NCBI RefSeq assembly: GCF_000204055.1
Contig: NW_006768814.1
Span: 21,094-85,093 of the forward strand
Direction of reading: 5' to 3'
Source: Melampsora larici-populina 98AG31
Lineage: Eukaryota; Basidiomycota; Pucciniomycetes; Pucciniales; Melampsoraceae
DNA length: 64,000 bases
This document shows positions 46,749-59,456 of this stretch, piece by piece (the stretch's first letter is position 1; the number at the start of each line of letters is the position of its first letter). The position numbers and the translations under genes are program-made. Under the pieces are notes generated by a model. It had not been told where the DNA came from. It saw only the letters and a list, made by a program, of their open reading frames with translations, and made no database searches.

Positions 46749-49507
46749 GGATTGCGGTATCCGCACCTCCCCCCCCTTAGTAACCGTACCTCCCCCCCCA
46801 CTTAGCAGGCCTTAAGATACCCCTAACAACCTGTATGTATATTTGAATTTAAGGAAGGATTCAACCTGGTCTGGAAGCTACTTTTTTGAAAACCTCTCAA
46901 CACCTACATCAGCTCAGTTCATCATTGCTCGTCCAACCTCTTCAGCCTTCTGGCATGGATCTCAATCTTTCAATGCTCTACCCCTCACTCCAGGATGCTG
47001 AAGATTCCCTGCGAGAATACACAAAGAGCCACGGATACTGGTTGAAAATCACTCGGACCATCTTTGCACAGAAAGGCAAGGGGCCAGCAAGGAAGAGGGT
47101 ATTTGCCTGTGCTCATGGAGGTCAACCTAGAACAACTGATTCCGATGTACGCACAACCTCCACCCGCCTCCTGGGATGTTTGTGGTCTGCTCAGGCTCTA
47201 CGCGACACAACTACACATCAATGGACACTTAAGATCACAAATAATGAACACCAAAACCACGAACCTTCTAAGAACTTTGAAGAAATCCCAGCCGCGAGGA
47301 GACTCACAAAGGAGCAGGCTACTGAGGTCATTCAATTGGCAAAGGCAGGCGCCGCCTCCCGAGTTATCTTGAGTACCCTTAAAGATTCAGATCCAAACAA
47401 TATATCAACACCTCAAGACATTTACAATGTAGTTAAGAAACATCGTATTGAACATTTGGATGGACGTTCATCACTTGAAACTCTACTCGATGAGCTGAAG
47501 GATGAAGGTGTTTTCCACGCATACCAACTTGATTCAGACCACTTGTTACGTCGCCTTTTCTTGGTTCCAAATGTGTGTGCATCCTCTGCTCAGGATCTCT
47601 GGACTGGTGATGTATTACTGATGGACTCGACTTACAAAACCAATCGGTATTTACCATCTCTGAGTTGACTGCAATTCAACACTATTTAGGCTGATGTGGT
47701 TTATTCTGTGTCAGGTTCAATATGCCTCTATTACACATAATGGGGGTCTCTTCAACCCACAAGTCCGTCTCGCTAGCTTTTGGTTTCATGCGTCAAGAGA
47801 CAGAGGAAGATTACACTTGGATTTTAGAGCAGATGAAGGCCTTCTGGGCTCAAAGATACTACAGATAAGTGCTGTTGTGACTGATCGAGAGTTAGCCTTG
47901 ATGAATAGTTTGCATCGGGTGCTCCCACATTCGCACCACCTACTCTGCAAGTGGCATATCGAAAAAAACATACAAACAAACATCAAAAAATACTTTACCG
48001 ACGAAGAATGGAAGAAATTCAAGGCGAAGTGGAACCAAATATGCGACTCTCTTTCCCCTGAGATTTTCAATCAGAATATCAACACACTCAGTACACAGAT
48101 TCACACAAGAGCCTTCGATTACATCACAAAGACTTGGGTTATACACAAGGAAAAATTTGTCCTCGCTTGGACAAAGGATATCAAACACTTTGGGCATACT
48201 GTCACCTCTCGCGTGGAAAGAGGACATGCCTCAATTAAACAATGGGTTTTGATGTCAACTGGAGATCTGGCTACAGTGTACCAAAAGTTAGTTTTACTTT
48301 GTCAACAACAGCGAAACAAAGTAACTTGGAAAACGAAATATGACCGCACTCATATCTTAAATCGATTGAAAGGTAATATCTGGAGTGAGGTAAATCGAAA
48401 GATCTCACACTACGCATTGCTTCAGGTGTGTTTCCATTTGCTTTTCCCTGTCACTTGTTATTCTGGAGTTTGTATAACTAATCTGTCCCTCTGCTCAGGT
48501 ATATCAACAGTACAGACAAGCACTGTCGTTGAAAAACGACTCGATCTGCACACATGTAGTTTCGGGATCGAAGGGTTTACCCTGTGCACACTTTATAAAG
48601 GAGCTCATTGGATCAAGCAAAAAGCTTCTGGTTCAACACTTTGACATTCATTGGCGACTTGAATATACTGTACCACCTATTGAACCACTCCAGGACATCA
48701 AGATTGACACCATGCTCAAGAACATTCAAACCCAATATGTGACTTTACCAGCGAACCGACAAGCAGTCTTAAAGAATCAACTTGCACTGATACTATCTAA
48801 TCCGACTCCATCAGTCAGTGATCCGGTTCCAATTCGTTCTCGTGGCCGACCAGTTGGTGCTTTAAACAAATCCAAGCAAGATCGAAGCGCATTTGAACAT
48901 CAAGAAGCCCAAGAAACCGCACCCCAATGTAGCCAATGTCATCAAACAGGTCATAACAAACGGACCTGTCGAATGTGACCCAGTGATATGGAAAGTTCAT
49001 CTCAGTTCAATTTGTGGATCATCAATGTACATTTTCAGATAGATCTAATTCCATGTGACCTGGTTTACAAAGCAATAAAGACCCCATAAAGACTTGTTCA
49101 TAGATTACTTTCAAGATTCATTGAGAGACACATCCAAAGTCTGCAGGTGTAAGAACGATCACAAACAAAAGATATGTAACAAACTTTCTGGAAAACTGTT
49201 TATCGATTGTTCTGAAAATCGAGCGAGTGATGTGTGACAATGTGTGATGATGTGCACCAATGTGAAAACAAAAACAAACCAGAGAAACAAGATCTCAAAG
49301 GGTGCCAACGTCTGAATTGCTCTCAAATCACAACGGAGCGAGGAAAGGTGTGCAAAAGCGATCACACTCGCCTGCAAGGTCAAAGGATTGGAAAATTTGA
49401 AGATTAATTTCAAATATACATACAGGTTGTTAGGGGTATCTTAAGGCCTGCTAAGTGGGGGGGGAGGTACGGTTACTAAGGGGGGGGAGGTGCGGATACC
49501 GCAATCC
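46749..49507 (+). mobile_element. Mutator-like element (MULE), 2.76 kb, 9-bp target duplication
   Basis: The terminal inverted repeats are about 95 bp and appear identical: ggattgcggtatccgcacct at the left (46749) and the inverse at the right end (49507). TTTCCACTG flanks both sides (46740-46748 and 49508-49516), and a 9-bp duplication is characteristic of MULEs. Each TIR contains two runs of eight C (or G). The inside carries one transposase gene. Confidence 0.92.
46955..48978 (+). pseudogene. MULE transposase with SWIM and zinc-knuckle motifs, 1-bp frameshift
   Basis: Exons 46955-47646, 47715-48425 and 48499-48978. The N-terminal region has a FAR1-like start (EDSLREYTKSHGYWLKI, CAHGG). The catalytic Asp residues are in GDVLLMDSTYKTNR and AVVTDRELALMNSLH, the Cys/His pair in LCKWHIEKN, and the Glu in TSRVERGHASIK. 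The C-terminus has a SWIM zinc finger (CTHVVSGSKGLPCAHF), an AT-hook-like RSRGRPVG and a zinc knuckle (CSQCHQTGHNKRTC). Near 47866 the frame shifts: EQMKAFWAQRYYR runs into TAA, and the continuation ISAVVTDREL is in another frame. One lost base would explain it, and I find no convincing intron there. The transposase is therefore probably inactive unless this is a sequencing error. Confidence 0.85.
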
Positions 49508-49516
49508 TTTCCACTG

Positions 49517-51235
49517 GTATCATCACCGAACCAATGAATTCTTGTGATCAGGTTACTGTATCAGGAAAATAAATCTTAGCACTTTCTACAATGTTCTTCA
49601 GCTTCATCATCCATGCTTAACTATGGGTACAACTAAATACTCTGGGCACTTGGCCTGCATGGGTTTCACTTATTAACAAGCTAACACCAGCTACCTTTGA
49701 GGAAAAAAGGAATTATTAGCGCTTGTTGACAATCAAACAGACAGGATGAAACAAACAAGTATAACTTTGACATAAAATAGGGTTTTCAACAATACCTTCA
49801 GTATGAACTGTTGCAAAGGACATGATATAAGTTTTGTGGCCTCAAGGATGATGAATGTCATTGGTTCCACATGGACATAATGATACCCAATAAAGTGGAA
49901 AGTGATTTAAAATATTGCATGTTATGTTCTTCTGATAACTGGACTCAACCCGGCTGTATAAAGGGAAAAATGACAACAGGGGGCACCTTCTTTCTTCCAA
50001 GTGAAGTCTTTGGTTCTCTCTGCATGATCTTTTTCTTTTCCACACCTACATTTCATCTGTGTGAGTGTATCAGACTCCAATTCTTTGGTAAGATGCAGAG
50101 CCTTCTCAGCAAGTGGAAGATTCATAAGATTTCAATCTTCTAGTTGAAGCTCTTCCTGATTTGTCCATTGAACCAATCTGCCAGTTAGCAAGCAACAATT
50201 TTTAATCAAGCAGTGTCTTATCATGGTCCCTTTTGTGAGTTTTGATCTGCAGAGCTGGCCTGGCTTAAACCACTAGATCTTGTAGAAACGTAGCAGGATT
50301 CTACCATGTCTTTGAAAGTCAGATCACAATACATAGAATCATACAATTTGAGGTAAGTCACAAAATCACTTTATGGTTTGTTACAGATCAAGTGGTATGG
50401 GTTCAATTTCTCAATGCAGCAATACTTTTCATTGATATTGCTGCACAGTGACCCATAGGACAGCATAGTACATTAGGTAAGATCAGGTTGGGCATTATAT
50501 AATTGAACAAGTTAATTGCAATATCACTTCAGCATGCTTGACTTATTCCTTGGCTAGTAAAACTACAGGTTCCTGGCTCAGATCCAGGTCTGATCATGAG
50601 GGGCTTCAAGTCAAAAAAAATATGGCTCTGGCCTTAATTTCCTTTGACAGATTTTTGAGCACATTCTGAGATTATTTCACACTTTACTTGTAGATTTTAT
50701 GAATCCAGCATATTTTTTATTCAATCTGGATTTGTGACAGACTTGTTGATTACACATAGTATTACACACTTTATCAAAGGGTACCTTTACTTCCAAAGCA
50801 ATGCTTGACTCGGGATGGTACCTACCCTCTGATTGACAAGCCCCTTCCCTCCAACTTTGACTCGAGTTTGACAAATGCTTCTTCACATCATCAGTTGTCG
50901 TATTTCCAATTTTTTTGTGTTAAATACAACTGTAAACATTTTTACAAGACATGGATCTCCCATCTATGATATGATTTCATGCTCGAGTCACTGCGGATAC
51001 ATGATGATCCGTTTGGCGTCGCGTCCAACATGGTTCACGAGAATACATATGACGGTCTGTATTGGTGACAGAGATTGATTTCAACGCGTGTTGAAATTTG
51101 ATTGAGGTTGATTTTCTAAAAAAACTCAGACTCCATCACTCATCCATTCACCTTGCATCTCATTCATCCCATCTCATTCTGCTCTCTTGCAATACATTAT
51201 ACCTTATCAACGATCCTTCTCTCGCTACAAACATC
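49517..51235. other. Intergenic, no gene recognised
   Basis: Only short, unsupported frames. Probably old transposon debris on the far side of the MULE. The last 200 bp form the leader of the methyltransferase gene. Confidence 0.4.
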
Positions 51236-54200
51236 ATGTCCACCCCTTCTCCTTCACCTCGCAAGTCCCTACGTACCTCTCAAACCGAATCTAGTCTGAA
51301 ACGAAAATCTGACGCATCAAGACAAACCAAGGTCACAGACGAAAATGAGGATGTAAAAGTCGACAAGACCAAGGTTTGTAGCACCCACCATTTTCTCCAG
51401 CACGACTTGTGGAGTTCCAAGACGAGCGCTGATGAAATGTTATCAAGGTTGCGAAGTCGGATTCCAAGACATCAGTTCGAATGCAGGCAGACACGTCCCA
51501 CATACGGGTTGTTGTCCCAGCTAGTAAGGGAAAAGCCAAGAAGGAGACGCCTTCGAATCTTCCCAAGAAAGCGCTTCCTCGAAGGACCAGCAAAGTGGTC
51601 GTACTAGATAGCGACGACGATGATGCTGACGTCCATCTCAGCGAGGCTTCAGACGCCGTGTCTAGCGAAGGTCAGTCATATTTACGAGCTCTTCTGCTCC
51701 AGGCGTTGCTTCTGACAATGGGTATCATTTGCATAGAAGAAGAAGTGATCCCTATCAGAAAAAAGGTAAGTCTCGCCAATTCCAAATCAGCATGGCGTCG
51801 TCTGATCGAGATTCCACTTTCAGTCTACGGCAAAAGCGAGTAACACCTTGGGCAACTTCATCGGCAAAGATGTTTCAGTGCGTCGCTTCCTCACTGTTTA
51901 GGTTCTACTCGCTCGCGATCTGATCCTATGAACTATCTTCCAGGTACTACCCAAGACCAAGGCTAGCAAGATCGGTGGCCCTTCAAAGAAAGAAAAAGAA
52001 GTTATCGATGAAACTACCCTCGCTCCTCTCACGGAGATTCCGGATATGTTCCAGGATATGGTACAGAACCGGCCCGAGTTTAAAAAAACTGTTGAACTGT
52101 TGGCTGGTCGTCCTCTACGCGTGGCCACCATGTGCTCGTGAGTTTACTATCTCTCACCCAGCCTGTTCAACAATGTCTGATTCACAAAACACCTATGCAG
52201 CGGCACCGAATCCCCTCTGCTTGCTCTCGACTTGATCTCTAAATCAGTAAAAGACCTCTGGGGGCTCGACTTTCGGGTTCAACACGTATTCTCATGTGAA
52301 ATTGAACCGTTTAAGCAGGCTTACATTGAGCGAAACTTCCAACCTCCGATCCTGTTTCGTGATGTATGTGAACTTGGTCAAGAAAAAGCGACCACGGCAT
52401 ACGGTGCTCAAGTGACAGTACCGAATGACGTCGACATGCTTATTGCCGGCACTAGTTGTGTCGATTATTCAGGTCTTAACAATCGAAAAAAAGTAGAGAG
52501 CGCTTAATTAACACATGATGTGATCTTGTCCATACTGACCCTCCCTCTCTTGGTTGTTTGTAGTCTATTGATGCTGGGGGAGAGTCCGGTCGAACTTTCC
52601 ATGGAATGCTTAAATGGGTTGAAAACTCGCGTCCTTCTGTGATCATATTGGAGAACGTATGCAACGCGCCATGGCCTAAAGTAAAGGAAAAATTCCACTC
52701 CATTGGATATGATGCCGAATTTTCACGGTGAATTACATAATTTCTGGGACTGTCTCTGTTTTCCCTGTGCCCGCCGAAGCTTACATGTCTCCTACCTCAG
52801 ATTCGATACTAAACATTATTATATCCCACACACTCGTACTCGCGTCTATCTGATTGCGACCCCTCAAAAACTCCGGAGTTCCAGCGGTTCTCACATCCCG
52901 CAAAAGTGGCTCACGTTGGTTTCTCAAATGGCCAGACCTGCATCAGCACCCTTAGAAGCCTTTATGTATCATCAGGACGACCCTCTCGTCCATCGCGCCC
53001 GACAAGAATTAGCTTTTGTCAAAGCCAACAAAGATGGACAAGGAAGACAGGCGACTGACTGGACCCGTTGCGAAAGCCGACATGCTCGACAACGTGCCGA
53101 GGAACAACTCGGTGACAAGCGTCCCCTCACGGCGTGGCAAGATGGCCCTGTATGTAAGGTCATTGACGGTGGATGGAACGATTGGGCTAATGCACAAACA
53201 GAGCGTGTCGTGGATCTAATGGACATCAACACTCTGCGTGAAGTCAAAAACGGCTTCGATGTACAATACAAAACTACGATCTGGAATTTGAGTCAAAATG
53301 TTGATCGGATGAATGGCAGCGGCAAATTTGGTATCACCCCTTGTTTGACTCCTAATATGATTGCATATGTCACCAATCGAGGGGGTCCGCTTATTGGCCG
53401 AGAAGCTTTATCGCTGCAAGGCATTCCGATCAGTGGCCTACTACTCACCAAGGAATCAGAAGATCAGCTTGCTGATCTCGCCGGTAACGCGATGAGTACT
53501 ACAGTTGTCGGTTCTGCAATGGTTGCTGCTTTGATTCTGACGATGCCCAAGGTCAAGAAGCAACTAGAAGGCGAGGACGTGGTCATGGAGGACGCCCGTA
53601 TCGAAAGCTTACCTCACGCTACACCACACGATCTTTTGAAAGGCGACGAAGACCTCGTTTCTTCGCCTTTAAATCTTTCCAAGACGCTACCTGTGTCGCC
53701 TGGTTTCTTCGAGCGGGCAACGTGTAGCGCTCGCCTCTGTATCTGTGAGGGTCGCTCCGGAATTGCGGCCGCGAAAATCCAATGTTGCCAAGCTTGTGGC
53801 TATACTTCCTGCCAGTCATGTGGTGGCCGTCCCCGCCACAACTACGAGACACGAAACGAGGAGCGTTTAAACCCCGCCACATTCGAGCGAGAACTCAAAG
53901 ATATCCTTCCTATGCGATTATCCCTCCAAGGCTTGGATAAATCATTCCTATCTCAACTCAGCGTGCAAGCTAAGGAAGCTGGTATCAAAGTGGACGCCGC
54001 CGAGTGGACAATCATTCGCGAAGCTATCTTGGAGGCTGTAGAGGGCGTGGAATTTCACTTTAGATCACTTAAACGTCAACAGATTTGGGTTGTCAACTTT
54101 GATGCGCCAAAGGCCACTCTCGAATTGCGATTGGACCCTTGTCATCCAGAGTGGCGGTTGAGCGTCAAGGCTGACAAGTCAGCGCCAATCAAGTCGCCTC

Positions 54201-57200
54201 ATCGACTTTTACTCAACACCCCTGTAGCACGCTTGCGGATTGACCAGAAGACTGACGATCTCATCTCTGGATCGTGGAACGTGCGGCTGCCTGTCAACCA
54301 GTCATTTGATTTCAAGTTCGAAGGCACAGGATCCTTGGTTCCCGGTTGGCGCAAAGAGATGGGTTTGACTGACGAGAATGCTAGATCTGAAGAATGGTGG
54401 TCAGAATGGACCGTAACAACACCCCAATCTGCCGAGAAGTACTTGGATCGTGCATTAGATGGTGTCTGGAAATTACACTCTGATTGCGGTACGGCTCAGA
54501 ACATGTTGCACCGGAAAGTAGAAACTGAAGCCGATCAAGGCTTACCTCCACTTTATCTAATGCTTGATCCAACTCGTAGTGGGGAGCCTGAGAACGACTA
54601 TGCTGTTTTCACCATTCAACACTCTCGTTTGGACTATGGTGTCGTCCGTCCGACTATAGCTCGGCTGGATGCTAAATGGAGGCCGAGCTCCAAGAAAACC
54701 GTCACGGTCACATGTCATGTATCGGATAAATGGTTCAGCGCACCCACCCTCTCGCTCAGCACCGAATTACATACCGAGGCCAAGGCGTCAGCTGATACTA
54801 AAGATGGCGTGTTTTCCATACCTAAAGATGGCGTATCAGTCAAACTTGACGATGTAGCTTGCCAAAAGGCAAATGTAGTCGTTGCTTGTAAAGTACCTCT
54901 ACCCACGAAACAAATTGATCCAGTATGGGGTACTGGTGATTGGAGGAATATCGACATTCCTCATCAAGGTGAAAGCGTATTTCAAAGCTTAGCTTGGATT
55001 ACTGAAAGAGTCCCTCCACCGGAATCACTATGCAAATGGTCAACCCTTTCAGCTGGAGAACAATGTTCTCCTAATTGCCAACGATGTGCGCCATCGGAAC
55101 CGGTCGTCAAGTGGGTTGTCAAACAACAGAAGACGAAGTCAACCTTGGTGCCTCACGAAGACATGGTTGAAGCAGGACGATACGAGCAAGCGTTGAAAAA
55201 TCGACCCGCGCCCTTCATAACTCAACTCCGACTTGTCGATGGATGCGGTGAATTCCGCATCGGTATCAACTTTGCGACCTTGGTACATCGAGCGATCTCA
55301 CGATTCCCAACCACAGCCAACAGTGGTGATATCATTCCTTCTTGGCGGGTCACCTTTGGCCATGGCTCTAATGCCGGGTCTTTACTTAGACCCAAATTCA
55401 ACTTTAGTCTCTCGAGTAACAAGAAAGATGAGGCTGCTCCTCAACCTCCTCATTTCAGAACACTTCTCAGACCTGAGCAACTCAGATCTCTATCTTGGAT
55501 GTTAAAGCAAGAAAAAGTTGGTGATGATGTGACACATACATTTATAGAGGAAGAAATTTCAGAAGCCTCGCTGGAACCGCTTGGGTGGCGCGCCGAAGGC
55601 AAGGCCGAACGCCCCGTTTTAATCAGGGGAGGTGTACTCGCCGACGAAGTCGGGTACGGTAAGACGGCCATCACCATAGGTTTAATTGACGCGACTCTTA
55701 AGGACCCTCTTCCCCCGGTACCGAAACCTCACCTCAAAGGTTTTGTACAATTGAAAGCAACTTTAATCATCGTTCCTGCCCATCTTTCAGGTCAATGGCC
55801 TAAAGAGTTTACGAAGTTCACTGGCTCAAATAAGATCAAAGTCCACCGAATTATTAACATGACTGACCTGAACTCCACCAAAATTTGTGATCTGCAGGAG
55901 GCCGACGTAGTCGTAGTCTCTGAAACTATCTTTGGAAGTCAGATATATTGGAGCAATTTAGCCATGTTGGCCGGGACGAGAGACATTGTCAGCGACGAGA
56001 AAGGAGGAAGATTTTTCAAAGCCTGTTTACATGACACGTTGAAAAAGTTGCGTAAACACGTAGAGATCTTGAAATCCAAAGCTGGCGGCTCTAGCGCTTT
56101 ACATCAGGCCATGCAGGACGCCCAAAACGACTTGGCAAACATGAAGAATACCAAACAAGTTCAATCTACTCGTCTCAAAGGAGCAGCTTATGCCAAGAAG
56201 CACGCCTCAGAAACCGCTGAGAGTGGTGACGAGGAAGAAGAGGAGGAAGAGGAAGAGGAAGAAGATTCTGACGATTCTGATGATAGGCCTGCTAAGAAAG
56301 CTAAGGTGGGTACGGCTAAGTCACAAGCTATAAGATCCAAGGTACAGACGGGTGATGCTTGGAAGCTGAAGACCGCTGCTAAGGACGATTGGACCCAGAT
56401 GCACTGCCCTCCTCTGCATATGTTCTAGTAAGTCGTCTTCACTCCGATCTCAGTCCGGTTATCCCAAGCTGATCCAAACCTGAATTTAGTTGGAATCGCA
56501 GAACGATTGATGAATATACTTATTTGAGTGGACGCGAGCAGTTAGCTGTGGGAACCATCCATTCATGGAGTACTTGGATTCTATCTGGTACACCCCCTGT
56601 AGCCAACTTTACAGAAATTAAATCGTAAGCACTCATCAACTTTCACATCCATCTTTTTCATTCTCTCAAAGCTCACGTAAACCCATTCTATTGTGTAGTA
56701 TCGCTCGTCTCCTTCACGTTCATCTTGGTATTGATGATGACGGGGAGGGTACGAAAGAAATTGCCAAGGCATTTACCAAGCAACAAACTGCCGCTGAACA
56801 GTTTCACTCCTTTAGAGAAATTCGGTCCACAGCTTGGCATCACCGTCGAGACGAAGTAGCTCAAGCCTTCCTTGATCGATTTGTAAGACAAAATGTCGCT
56901 GAAATTGATGAGATTCCATATGAAGAACGTATCGAACCGATAACCTTGCCTTCTGCTGAGCGAGCAATTTACTTGGAGCTGGATCATCACCTTCAGTCCT
57001 TTGATATGAACCTGTGAGTTGATTGATCAACATGGCCATTGATATCCAATAGCTGATCTGTTTTACCCTTTTCTGTTCTCAGAAAGAAAGTTTCGCGAAC
57101 CAAAAAGACCAACAGCGGGATCGCTGACCGAGAAAAACGGCTAGCAGCAGCTTTAGGTGAAAGCAAGTCCGCTGAGGAAGCGCTGCTGAAAAGATGCTCT

Positions 57201-58620
57201 CATTTCACGTCAGACTTGGCTGCGACATCGCAAGCTCACGACGCAGAGAATGCAGGCGCAGCTTGTACCGTCATTCTTGATGAACGTACAAGGCAATTAG
57301 ATGAATGTCTCGAGGAACTTCGAATCAAACTCAAGCAAGCTGCACTCCTCTATGTGCATACCAAGACGGCTGGACTCTATGAAAAGGATGAGAAACCACC
57401 GCCATTTGAGGAGTACATCAAGATGTCATTTGAATCGATTGGAGATGATGAAGCAAATCAACGATTACAGAAGATATTAGTCGAAGAAGGTTGTATAGTG
57501 AAAGGTGGTAAAGTTGTGGCTCCAAAGATTTCACTTCACGATGAAGATGTTGAAGAAGTCTTGACTCATGTGGACCCCAAATTAGCGATTGAGAAAGCGA
57601 AAGAACGCAAGAAATCAGATGCTAAAAAGGGTATCAAGACTAAGGCCGTTGAAGAGAAGGAGAGAAAGCTTTCAAAGGATGAAATTCTTCAAGCTCGGAA
57701 GTGGGCAGCTCGAGAGTTGATTCATGTGCTTCGTAAACTGAACAAGGAATTAGTCAATCGATTCCGATCCAAGAGGTACTTTACTATTGTGCGTGACGTA
57801 CAACGTGATCACGTCTCCACCACGATCAAGAACGATGAAGGCATCGAAGAGCCAATGGCTATCCTCTCCACCTGTGGTCATCACGGACCTTTGAGCTTAG
57901 TAACGAAATCTGCATATGAACAAGAATGTTGTAAAAAAGTATCTTTAGGATGTAGTGCTCCTGCTCGAGATACCAGTGTGATTAGAGCTGATAGTTTAGG
58001 ACACGATGAAGAATCTGGAAAGTTTGGAATCAAATTAGAACGACTATGTCACCTGATATCCAAATTACGTAGCACTGATAGAGTATTAGTCTTTGTTCAA
58101 TTCAGCGATCTATTAGATAAAGTTTATGAAGCATTAGAACATAGAGATATTGGAGTAGCTAGAGTGAAAGGAACTGCAAGACAACAAATGCAAGTGATGA
58201 CTGAATTCCAAGAAGAAGCTGATCCAGACATCAGAGTTTTGTTATTACATGCAACAGATTCGAGTGCAAGTGGTAAGTCGATGAATGGTGTTTATCAATC
58301 AAGCATTTTTGAAATGCAAACTGATAATTTTTTTTGGTTTTTGAATTCTAGGTGCTAATTTAACAAATGCGAATTACGCTTTCTTTGTATCACCATTATT
58401 CCTACCTACTCAAGATAAATTTAAAGCTTGTGAAACTCAAGCGATTGGTAGATTAAGAAGATATGGTCAAACTAAAAAAGTTCATGTCATCAGATTATTA
58501 ACCACTGATACGATTGATACTCAGATTTATGGTCATCGACATCAAAAAACTCAAGATGAACTTAGATTAGAAATTGAAGCGGCTCGTAAAAAACAAATTC
58601 CATTTGTGATTCCATCTTGA
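51236..58620 (+). CDS. DNMT5-type cytosine-5 DNA methyltransferase with SNF2 ATPase domain
   Basis: Twelve exons join in phase (51236-51373, 51448-51670, 51737-51765, 51824-51877, 51944-52137, 52201-52492, 52564-52727, 52801-56427, 56490-56624, 56699-57013, 57083-58272, 58352-58620) for 2209 aa. Residues 1-190 are low complexity, Lys/Ser-rich; no chromodomain is visible. The methyltransferase domain follows: motif I MCSGTESPLLALDLI (about 210), motif IV GTSCVDYSGLNN with the catalytic Cys, motif VI VIILENV, motif VIII TRTRVYLIA, and motif X LAGNAMSTTVVGSA (about 600). A Cys-rich zinc module follows (CICEGRSG, CCQACGYTSCQSCGG). The SNF2 domain has Walker A GVLADEVGYGKT (about 1310), a DE box in TIDEYTY, SGTPP and the final QAIGRLRRYGQTKK. 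Family members are ATP-dependent CpG maintenance methyltransferases in basidiomycetes. Alternatives such as RAD5-like helicases lack the methyltransferase half. Confidence 0.93.
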
Positions 58621-59456
58621 TTGTTTACATATGAAAAAATATCTTTTTACTTGTTTCATTTTTGTGTTTTCCTCCATTAATTCCATTCTTCATCTCTACT
58701 TTTTTAATTTTTATAATTTTACTTGGTTTAACTTTTAGGTTGTTATGAACTTGTTTAGAAACAAATTATGGGTCTTTTTGATAGATTTTTTTTTCATATG
58801 TAGAGTGTCTTTTTCCAGGGGAAAAAATGGAAATGGAGTTTATTGAAATCATGTTGATACTTTGATGAACTTGAATGGTTTTGTCACTAATTAAGTACAC
58901 TTGAGGTTTCATAAACTCATGTATACATCATGTGTATACGAGATTTAAGTGTAGGCCGAAAATCAGTAAATCCAACTCTGCTTCGAAGTTCCGGGCGCGA
59001 GGTTGAGCGAGCAAGAGGGACTTTGAGCTAAAGTCCAAGTCTTCGGTCAGCAGCACATCCAACTCTTGATGGGGAAAACTTGTGCCAATACACTTTTCTT
59101 TGCTCACCAAAGCTCTCATCGCGCGCAGATTTGAACTCAGTAGCAATTCATTGAACAACAATGCTATTTGAGCTTATCATGTTCTTCCTTAATTATTTTG
59201 GGCACTCCCACTTGTGATAATTCAAACCATTTGGCGCAACAAAATTTTACGAGTTTTGATGCATTCAAATTTGATAAATATTCATTAATGGTGATTCATG
59301 ATCTATGCTAATATCAGTTAACTAGAAAAAAATAAAATGTAATATGTAAGATGCCTATGCTCAACGGAAATATTCAATGATTCGATGCACTACATACTAT
59401 ATATACAACAAATCTATTCACATAAAAGTGTACTAACTATATTATTATATAAGACT
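58621..59456. other. Convergent intergenic region
   Basis: The methyltransferase gene and the amidase gene converge here. The first 150 bp are T-rich, as expected for a 3' end. No gene is seen. Confidence 0.5.

Noticed and set aside
46886..46954. Upstream extension of the MULE transposase before ATG 46955
   Set aside because: It would need a non-ATG start, and the first ATG gives a natural N-terminus.
49842..50143. Overlapping frames of 67-90 codons on both strands
   Set aside because: Short, no domains, no splice-supported extension. Probably chance frames in old repeat debris.
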